From an uncultured Eubacterium sp. (GTDB lineage: Bacteria > Bacillota > Clostridia > Oscillospirales > Acutalibacteraceae): 19,685 nt of DNA. The notes under the pieces are model-generated. The model worked only from the letters and a program-made list of their open reading frames with translations. It was not told the origin of the DNA and ran no database searches. Below are positions 14,161-19,685 of this stretch, piece after piece. The stretch is taken from contig UQPH01000027.1 of assembly GCA_900542875.1 (NCBI GenBank), positions 1-19,685 of the forward strand, written 5' to 3'. Made by a program: the position numbers and the translations under genes. Each line of letters opens with the position of its first letter. Position 1 is the first letter of the stretch.

Positions 14161-15627
14161 TTATTTATTTTTACTTGCCACATCTTTTATGTCCTCGTGG
14201 TTTTTCTTTTTGAAATACGCACGGGTTTCTTTTCCGACAATGCCGGACAGAGCGAACAGAGCGACAAGGTTCGGAAATGCCATAAGACCGTTTACTATAT
14301 CCGCAAGATTCCAAACAGCGGCAACTGTAAGATAAGGGCCTATAAATACGGCAAGAACATAGATGCATCTGAAACCGATAAGAACATATTTATTGTCCGT
14401 TAAATATTCAAGACATCTTTCGCTGTAATAGTCCCAGCCGAGAATTGTTGTAAATGCAAAGAAAATAAGGCAAAGCATAAGAAGAAAAGCCGAAATTTTT
14501 GCGTTCCAAGGCAATCCGTTTTGCCAAGCGAAAGTGGTAATATTAACGCCCTCAAATTTATTAGGTACATATTCGTAGTTAGCCTGAGTCATAACGATAG
14601 AAAGTCCGGTGAGAGTACAGATAACGATTGTGTCGATAAATGTACCGGTCATTGTGACAAGACCCTGACGAACTGCATCTTTTGTCTTAGCGGCTGCGGC
14701 AGCGATTGGAGCAGAACCGAGACCTGCTTCGTTGGAGAAAATACCTCTGCCGATACCCTTTTGCATTGCAATTTTAATGGTAATACCCGTTGCACCGCCG
14801 ATAACAGCATCAGGAACAAACGCATTTTTGACTATCGATACAAAGGCAGACGGAACATTTTTGATATTTGTCATAACAATAATCAATGTGCAGGTAATAT
14901 AAATTATTGCCATTACAGGAACGATTACTTCGGATACCTTTGCAATTCTCTTAATTCCGCCGATAACAACTAGTCCTACGCAGATTGTTACAATAACTCC
15001 GCAAATAACAACCGGCCAAACATAGTTATTGTCACCGATAGAGAAAGCGATATGAAGTTCCTCTGGGTCAAAAAAGCCTTTAACAGCGTTCGTAATACCG
15101 GTAACCTGAGTGAAAGTACCAATACCGAAAAGACCAACAAAAACTCCGAATACGGCAAACAGCTTTGCAAGCCATTTCCATTTTTCGCCCATTCCCTTTT
15201 CAATATAATAGAACGGACCGCCGAGATAGTGACCGTCATCTTTCTTTTGACGGTACTTAATTGCGAGAAAGCCCTCGCTGTATTTTGTTGCCATTCCGAA
15301 AAATGCTGCAACAATCATCCAAAACAAAGCACCGGGACCGCCGAGACAAACAGCCGTTGCAACTCCGACGATGTTACCTGTACCGATAGTAGCCGAAAGA
15401 GCCGTGCAAAGAGCACCGAAAGAGGTTACTTCACCTGTTCCGTCTTCTTCGTTTTTAACCATAAATTTTAGTGCCTTACCGAGATGAAAAACCTGAATGA
15501 AGCCGGTTCTTATTGAAAGCCAAACTCCGGCACAGAGAATAAGTATGATAAGCGGCCAGCCCCATACCATACCGTCAACTTTATCAATCAATTCGTTGAT
15601 ACTCATTGCTAAATTAAATACCTGCAT
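14161..15627 (-). CDS. AGCS-family amino acid:cation symporter (sodium/alanine type)
   Basis: 488 residues, about ten hydrophobic segments. It imports alanine, glycine or a related amino acid with Na+ or H+. The family signature GRGIFSNEAGLGSAPIAAAA is present, as are GGPGALFWMIVAAFFGMATKYSE near the N-terminal third and LGWDYYSERCLEYL near the C-terminal end. The start is set at the ATG at 15627 (MQVFNLAMSINEL) because AGGAGGAG lies 6 nt upstream; the open frame extends 20 codons further to 15687 without a ribosome site and across the promoter. It lies downstream of sigF but has its own promoter and terminator, so it is probably not part of the sporulation operon. The exact amino acid transported cannot be read from sequence. 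Confidence 0.93.
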   Translation of the reverse strand: MQVFNLAMSINELIDKVDGMVWGWPLIILILCAGVWLSIRTGFIQVFHLGKALKFMVKNEEDGTGEVTSFGALCTALSATIGTGNIVGVATAVCLGGPGALFWMIVAAFFGMATKYSEGFLAIKYRQKKDDGHYLGGPFYYIEKGMGEKWKWLAKLFAVFGVFVGLFGIGTFTQVTGITNAVKGFFDPEELHIAFSIGDNNYVWPVVICGVIVTICVGLVVIGGIKRIAKVSEVIVPVMAIIYITCTLIIVMTNIKNVPSAFVSIVKNAFVPDAVIGGATGITIKIAMQKGIGRGIFSNEAGLGSAPIAAAAAKTKDAVRQGLVTMTGTFIDTIVICTLTGLSIVMTQANYEYVPNKFEGVNITTFAWQNGLPWNAKISAFLLMLCLIFFAFTTILGWDYYSERCLEYLTDNKYVLIGFRCIYVLAVFIGPYLTVAAVWNLADIVNGLMAFPNLVALFALSGIVGKETRAYFKKKNHEDIKDVASKNK

Positions 15628-15658
15628 TGTTCTCCTCCTATAAAAACAAATAATGTAT

Positions 15659-15687
15659 ACTATAACACATATAGAATCAAAATGCAA
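15659..15687 (-). promoter_or_regulatory. Promoter of the AGCS symporter gene
   Basis: On the minus strand TTGCAT (15682-15687), a 17-bp spacer and TATAGT (15659-15664) with a TGn extension. It begins only 4 bp after the end of sigF. Its position across the upstream extension supports the shorter start at 15627. Confidence 0.65.
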
Positions 15688-15690
15688 ATA

Positions 15691-16347
15691 TTAATCCAAT
15701 TTATTTCGCAGTTTTAAGAGTATTTGTTTTTCTTTTCGTGAGACCTGAACCTGTGAAATGTTAAGTTTTTTAGCAGTCTCATTCTGTGTTATGCCGTCAT
15801 AAAATCTGTATTTAACAATCATCAATTCGGTTTTGTCAAGTATTTTAAGTGCCTGATGAACCGAAAGTCTGTCAAAAAGTTCGTCACTTTCATCTACGGG
15901 AATATCAAGCGTTTCTTCTCCCTCTTCATTTGATGCGCTCAATGACGCTATCGGGGTCAGAACATTCAATATTTCGCTGAGTTCCTCAACGCTGAAACCG
16001 CTCAGTTTACTTAATTCGCTGAGAGTAGGCTCTCTGAGTTCTTTTTGCTTAAACTTCTCCCTTAATGATTGTACTTTGATTGAGTTTTCTTTAAGCGTTC
16101 GTGATACCTTAATTGCGCCGCCGTCACGAAACAGACGCTTTATTTCTCCCATAATGACAGGTACGGCATAGGTTGAAAATGAAAAGCCACGGCTTACATC
16201 AAATTTATCAACAGCCTTAATAAGTCCTACGCATCCTGACTGATACAGGTCATCGTATTCAACTCCTCTGCCACGAAATCTGTTTGCTATGGAATGTACC
16301 AAAGGAATATTTGATACAATCATATCATCTCGATTTTGCTTTACCAT
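15691..16347 (-). CDS. sigF: Forespore sigma factor SigF (SpoIIAC)
   Basis: 218 residues. It directs RNA polymerase to early forespore genes. Region 2 is clear (SNIPLVHSIANRFRGRGVEY, DLYQSGCVGLIKAVDKF, FSFSTYAVPVIMGEIKRLFR), region 3 covers about residues 80-130, and region 4 ends with the helix-turn-helix ITQNETAKKLNISQVQVSRK. It is third in the spoIIA order and its ATG overlaps the end of spoIIAB by 7 nt (ATGGTAA), so the two are translationally coupled. The operon context separates it from SigG, SigE and SigK, which have similar region 2 sequences. No intrinsic terminator is seen between it and the symporter promoter. Confidence 0.96.
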   Translation of the reverse strand: MVKQNRDDMIVSNIPLVHSIANRFRGRGVEYDDLYQSGCVGLIKAVDKFDVSRGFSFSTYAVPVIMGEIKRLFRDGGAIKVSRTLKENSIKVQSLREKFKQKELREPTLSELSKLSGFSVEELSEILNVLTPIASLSASNEEGEETLDIPVDESDELFDRLSVHQALKILDKTELMIVKYRFYDGITQNETAKKLNISQVQVSRKEKQILLKLRNKLD

Positions 16348-16778
16348 TTATTTCTGCCGTTTATTTTTTTAATGAGCGTTACTGTGGTGCCGCTTCCGAG
16401 CGAAGAAATTACATTAACTCTGTCGCAAAAAGACTGCATAACCGTAAAGCCCAGTCCTGATCTGTCGGACGAGCCTGTGGTAAAAAGCGGGGTCATGGCT
16501 CTTTGAACATTTTCTATACCCAAGCCTTTATCCTTAATTCTGATTTTAATAAAATTATCATCTAAAATTTGACCCGTTATGTAAATTTTTCCGCAACTGT
16601 CATTATAAGCGTGAACAATGCAATTAGTTACCGCTTCACTGACTGCGGTTTTCAGGTCGGTAAGTTCCTCAATTGTAGGGTCAAGCGGAGTTACAAACGC
16701 CGCAACAACAAGTCTGCAAAAACTTTCGTTTACGCTTCTGCTGTCAAAAGATAACTTAAATTCATTTTTTACTTCCAT
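16341..16778 (-). CDS. spoIIAB: Anti-sigma-F factor and SpoIIAA kinase SpoIIAB
   Basis: 145 residues, the usual length. It binds and inhibits SigF and uses ATP to phosphorylate SpoIIAA. It is a GHKL-fold ATPase: N box with Glu48 and Asn52 in AVSEAVTNCIVHAYND, DKGLGI (83-88), and the G2 region TTGSSDRSGLGF (100-111). Arg22 lies in the N-terminal helix where the SigF/SpoIIAA contact arginine is expected. The ATG is one base after the SpoIIAA stop (TAATATG), and AAGGAGA lies within the end of spoIIAA. Confidence 0.96.
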   Translation of the reverse strand: MEVKNEFKLSFDSRSVNESFCRLVVAAFVTPLDPTIEELTDLKTAVSEAVTNCIVHAYNDSCGKIYITGQILDDNFIKIRIKDKGLGIENVQRAMTPLFTTGSSDRSGLGFTVMQSFCDRVNVISSLGSGTTVTLIKKINGRNKW

Positions 16779-16779
16779 A

Positions 16780-17091
16780 TTACTTCTCCTTTATTATCGC
16801 TATTGAGCCGAGACCCGCAAGCTCCATAATTTTCTTTGTCTGTGCGCTGACATTTCTTATTTCAAGCGTTCCCTTAAAATTTTGCATCAATCTGTACCTG
16901 CCCATAACCAGACCTATACCCGATGAATCCATAAACGATACATTCATAAAATCAAGTATCAAATGAGATGGTTTAATGAAACTCAGGGCGTTGTCTATCT
17001 TGTCTCTTATATCAACGGCGGTATGATGATCTATTTCTCCGTAAAGATAAGCAATTACAAGATTGCCGCTTGATTCAATGGTTACATTCAT
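16780..17091 (-). CDS. spoIIAA: Anti-sigma-F factor antagonist SpoIIAA
   Basis: 103 residues, a single STAS domain. Unphosphorylated SpoIIAA frees SigF from SpoIIAB. The phosphorylation motif is FMDSSGIGLV, with Ser57 matching the Bacillus regulatory serine. The start is placed at the ATG at 17091 (MNVTIESSG), with GGAG about 10 nt upstream; the longer frame to 17220 runs through the folC terminator and part of folC and is not real. Only about 15 nt separate the start from the T-tract of the terminator, so no promoter fits between them. Confidence 0.95.
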   Translation of the reverse strand: MNVTIESSGNLVIAYLYGEIDHHTAVDIRDKIDNALSFIKPSHLILDFMNVSFMDSSGIGLVMGRYRLMQNFKGTLEIRNVSAQTKKIMELAGLGSIAIIKEK

Positions 17092-17105
17092 ATATTTCAC
17101 TCCAA

Positions 17106-17146
17106 TAAAAAATACCAATCTGTAATTTAGATTAACAGATTGGTAT
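17106..17146 (-). terminator. Intrinsic terminator between folC and spoIIAA
   Basis: On the minus strand a perfect 12-bp stem ATACCAATCTGT/ACAGATTGGTAT with an 11-nt loop runs directly into TTTTTATT. It starts 17 nt after the folC stop and ends just before the spoIIAA ribosome site. Confidence 0.8.
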
Positions 17147-17162
17147 AAAATATTTTGTAAAA

Positions 17163-18257
17163 TTATAGGGTCTCTAATAATAAATTTCTCACTTCTCTCG
17201 CCAAATAAAACGAACCGCAAACGAGATGAAAATTATTATATTCTTTTGCACGATTAATTGCATCCGCTGCTGAATAAGCAGAAGAAACTTTTTTACAATA
17301 TTTTTTTGAAATGTTTTTGAGTTCTTCTGCTGAAATTGCTCGGGGATTATTAGGTGAGACGGTGATTATCCTGTCGCAAAACGGAGCAATTATCGACAGA
17401 TAGCCGTCAATGTCCTTGTCCCTCATCATACCGATAACGGCAGTAACCTTTTTGTTATTAAGGACAGAAGCAAGCGCTTTTGCACCGTCAACATTATGTG
17501 CACCGTCGAGCATAATGTTTCCAATCATTTCCTGACGGGCAGGCAATTTGACTGTTTCGTTTACATTTTCAGCGCCGAGAATATCCAGCACAGCATTTAC
17601 CGTTGCCAGGTTATTTTTTTCAAAACTTCCCTGTTCACTAACCTTAATTAGATTGGGCGCTTTTGATAAAAAAACTTCTTCGCATTTTGGATTTGGATAC
17701 AAAACGCACGGACAGTCATTTCTGATTATTCCGGATTTTTGCCGTGCTATTTCTTCCAGAGTATTGCCCAAAAAAGCAGTATGGTCGATTGAGACGGAAG
17801 TGATAACGGATATGTTTTTCTTCTCAGTATTGGTACTGTCACCGAGTCCGCCCATACCGCATTCGATTACGGCATAATCTACTTTTTGGTCTGCAAAGTA
17901 CTTATACATTATTGCTGTGAGCAGTTCAAATTCGGTACAATCGTTATCACAATATTTTTCCGTATAGTCTGCGAAATCTTTTTTTGAAATATATTCATTA
18001 TTGATTGTTATCTGTTCTCTGTAATCATCAATCCAAGGAGAAGAAAAAAGACCTGTTTTATATCCTGCATTTTTAAGAGCATTTGCTATTGTAGCGGCAA
18101 CGGTTCCCTTACCGTTTGTACCTGCTATATGAATAATTCTTATTTTATCCTGTGGGTTATCCATAGTATCAAGCAGGGATAAAATGCGTTCAAGCCCCGG
18201 CTTAATGCCGAGGCTCTGCTTATTTAATATAATATTAAGCGCTTTAGAATAAGTCAT
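17163..18257 (-). CDS. folC: Folylpolyglutamate synthase / dihydrofolate synthase
   Basis: 364 residues. It adds glutamate to folates (and dihydropteroate) using ATP. Mur-ligase-family features: P-loop HIAGTNGKGT (43-52), LFSSPWIDDYREQI for the folate loop, SVSIDHTAFLG, the conserved Lys in RQKSGI, then PARQEMI and LDGAHNVDGAKAL at the start of the C-terminal domain. It is shorter than common FolC proteins (about 420-440), mainly in the middle and C-terminal linkers. Its ATG overlaps the valS stop by one base (TAATG), so valS-folC are coupled, an arrangement common in Firmicutes. A strong terminator follows. Confidence 0.93.
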   Translation of the reverse strand: MTYSKALNIILNKQSLGIKPGLERILSLLDTMDNPQDKIRIIHIAGTNGKGTVAATIANALKNAGYKTGLFSSPWIDDYREQITINNEYISKKDFADYTEKYCDNDCTEFELLTAIMYKYFADQKVDYAVIECGMGGLGDSTNTEKKNISVITSVSIDHTAFLGNTLEEIARQKSGIIRNDCPCVLYPNPKCEEVFLSKAPNLIKVSEQGSFEKNNLATVNAVLDILGAENVNETVKLPARQEMIGNIMLDGAHNVDGAKALASVLNNKKVTAVIGMMRDKDIDGYLSIIAPFCDRIITVSPNNPRAISAEELKNISKKYCKKVSSAYSAADAINRAKEYNNFHLVCGSFYLAREVRNLLLETL

Positions 18258-19685
18258 TACTGAATTTCCTCAATAGACTTTTTGATTTGTGCAATCTTTT
18301 CTTCGAGTTTAGCCGCATCTTCACGATTCTGTGCAACAACCTTTTCGGGTGCCTTATTTACAAAACCGGGATTGTTGAGCTTTTTATTGATAAAAGCAAG
18401 TTTATCTTCGGCAGCGGCAAGTTCTTTTTCAAGACGCTTTTTTTCTGCCTCGAAGTCAACCAAATCACCGAGCGGAATATAAATTCTTGCATCGTCCGTA
18501 ATAATTGTAACCACATTTCCGATATCGCCGAACGAAGTGCTGATCTCTACATCGTTTGCTGATGCAAGTCGCTTTATAAACTCAACACCGCTCATAAATG
18601 TTTCGGTCTCTGTTGTTTCAACATAAACCTTTGCTTTTCTTGACGGAGCGATATTCATCTCTGCTCTGCGGTTTCTGATTGCCTTAATAGCAGACATTAT
18701 TTTTTCCATTTTTGCTTCATCATCGGCGAAATTAAGGGATTCGTCGTACTTGCACCACTGTGATACCATAATAGACTCCGTATCGTGCGGAATAGCCTGA
18801 TAAATTTCCTCTGTTATAAACGGCATAAACGGATGAAGTAACTTTAAGATATAGGTAAGAACAAATACCAAAACAGCCTTTGCATTATCCTTAGCTTGCT
18901 CATCTTCTCCCTGAAGTCTGATTTTTGCAATCTCGATATACCAGTCGCAATAAACATCCCAAATGAAGTCGTAAAGCTTTTGAACAGCTATTCCGAGTTC
19001 GTACTTATCAAGATTTTCGGTTACTTCCTTTGCAAGCGAATTAGCCTTTGATACAATCCACTTATCCTCTAAGAGAAGTTCGCTCGGAAGACCGTCATAC
19101 TTATAATCCTCACCGAGATACATAAGAACGAACCTGGCGGCGTTCCAAAGTTTATTTGCAAAATTACGGGAAGCCTTAACTCTCTCGTCGGAAAATCTCA
19201 TATCGTTTCCGGGTGAATTACCCGTAGCAAGGGTAAATCTCAGAGCGTCTGCGCCGTATTCGTCAATAACAAGAAGCGGGTCAATGCCGTTACCGAGAGA
19301 CTTACTCATCTTTCTGCCCTGAGAATCACGAACAAGACCGTGAATAAGAACCGTATCAAAAGGTACCTTACCTGTCTGTTCAATACCGGAGAACATCATT
19401 CTCATAACCCAGAACGGAATAATGTCATAGCCTGTAACGAGGGTATTGGTAGGATAATATTTCTTAAAATCTTCTGTCTCTTCCGGCCAGCCTAGAGTAG
19501 AAAAAGGCCACAATGCGGACGAGAACCAAGTGTCAAGTGTGTCCGGATCTTGGTGTATGTGCTCGCTTCCGCACTTTGAACACCTTGTCACATTTTCCCT
19601 TGAAACAGTGATTTCACCGCAATCGTCGCAGTACCATGCAGGAATTCTGTGACCCCACCAAAGCTGACGGGAAATACACCAGTCA
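18257..19685 (-). CDS. valS: Valine-tRNA ligase, C-terminal part (5' end off the window)
   Basis: 475 residues are visible, roughly the C-terminal half of a protein usually near 880. The frame is open to the right edge, so the GTG at 19591 is not the start: upstream in-frame codons read DWCISRQLWWGHRIPAWY, a conserved ValRS segment. A zinc-ribbon pair follows (CDDC and CSKC), then LDTWFSSALWPFSTLGW, the KMSKS loop (visible residues 125-129, GRKMSKSLGNG), the anticodon-binding helical domain, and a C-terminal coiled coil (DFEAEKKRLEKELAAAEDKL). It charges tRNA-Val. It lies immediately upstream of folC and overlaps it by one base. Confidence 0.97.
   Translation of the reverse strand, partial: DWCISRQLWWGHRIPAWYCDDCGEITVSRENVTRCSKCGSEHIHQDPDTLDTWFSSALWPFSTLGWPEETEDFKKYYPTNTLVTGYDIIPFWVMRMMFSGIEQTGKVPFDTVLIHGLVRDSQGRKMSKSLGNGIDPLLVIDEYGADALRFTLATGNSPGNDMRFSDERVKASRNFANKLWNAARFVLMYLGEDYKYDGLPSELLLEDKWIVSKANSLAKEVTENLDKYELGIAVQKLYDFIWDVYCDWYIEIAKIRLQGEDEQAKDNAKAVLVFVLTYILKLLHPFMPFITEEIYQAIPHDTESIMVSQWCKYDESLNFADDEAKMEKIMSAIKAIRNRRAEMNIAPSRKAKVYVETTETETFMSGVEFIKRLASANDVEISTSFGDIGNVVTIITDDARIYIPLGDLVDFEAEKKRLEKELAAAEDKLAFINKKLNNPGFVNKAPEKVVAQNREDAAKLEEKIAQIKKSIEEIQ

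Noticed and set aside
14521..14973. 150-codon open frame on the plus strand opposite the symporter
   Set aside because: Antisense shadow of the AGCS gene; its composition follows from the membrane-protein codons on the other strand.
15628..15687. Twenty-codon extension of the AGCS symporter to an ATG at 15687
   Set aside because: No ribosome site; it crosses a promoter. AGGAGGAG sits 6 nt before the ATG at 15627.
17092..17220. 43-codon extension of SpoIIAA to 17220
   Set aside because: It would translate through the folC terminator hairpin and the end of folC; SpoIIAA proteins begin near MNVTIESSG-like sequence and are about 100-117 residues.
1..19685. CRISPR array, insertion sequence, prophage, tRNA or rRNA
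   Set aside because: No regularly spaced repeats, transposase or integrase motifs, terminal repeats, tRNA cloverleaf or rRNA sequence were seen on either strand.

Overview
The window reads as a chromosomal segment from an AT-rich, endospore-forming, Gram-positive anaerobe of the class Clostridia. It is probably a gut Ruminococcus/Oscillospirales-like plant-polysaccharide user. The evidence is an intact spoIIAA-spoIIAB-sigF sporulation operon, a glmS ribozyme upstream of glmS (typical of Firmicutes), a Firmicutes-type dUTPase with its N-terminal extension, a TatD-linked-type radical SAM protein, and two intracellular-looking glycosidases (GH3 and GH51). The genus-level placement is inference. 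No mobile element, CRISPR array, rRNA or tRNA gene was seen; this is mostly core genome with carbohydrate-use genes interspersed.

Layout, left to right. (1) 1-272: the C-terminal tail of an unidentified membrane-anchored protein on the plus strand, closed by a bidirectional terminator. (2) 288-2853: a GH3 beta-glucosidase on the minus strand with a clear promoter overlapped by two operator-like palindromic sites. (3) 2893-4870: a TatD-associated-type radical SAM gene (minus) divergent from a MocR/GntR-family regulator (plus) whose aminotransferase-like domain has Gln where the PLP lysine is expected. (4) 4992-5276: a small two-helix membrane protein of unknown role. (5) 5337-8289: a trkA-trkH potassium-uptake operon (minus). 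(6) 8403-10734: a minus-strand operon of GH51 arabinofuranosidase, a Cys-rich DUF6171-type protein and dUTPase, joined by a 1-nt overlap and a short gap. (7) 10739-13992, plus strand: an M24B aminopeptidase divergent from the arabinofuranosidase gene, then the glmS ribozyme and glmS, ended by a strong terminator. (8) 14113-15687: an AGCS-type amino acid/cation symporter (minus). (9) 15691-19685 (minus): 3' half of valS, folC, a strong terminator, then spoIIAA-spoIIAB-sigF.

How parts work together. GlcN6P made by GlmS should activate the glmS ribozyme in its own leader and lower glmS expression. TrkA gates or assembles with the TrkH channel for K+ uptake. SpoIIAA and SpoIIAB control sigma-F in the forespore. 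FolC and ValS are housekeeping enzymes whose genes are translationally coupled. The GH3 and GH51 enzymes lack signal peptides and probably process imported oligosaccharides.

The parts most worth a second look are: the Gln-for-Lys MocR regulator and its overlapping divergent promoters; the terminator that leaves almost no room for a spoIIA promoter; the tandem operators at the GH3 promoter; the back-to-back -35 boxes between abfA and the peptidase; and a stable hairpin abutting the glmS cleavage site. I found no evidence for a wholly new defence or mobile system.
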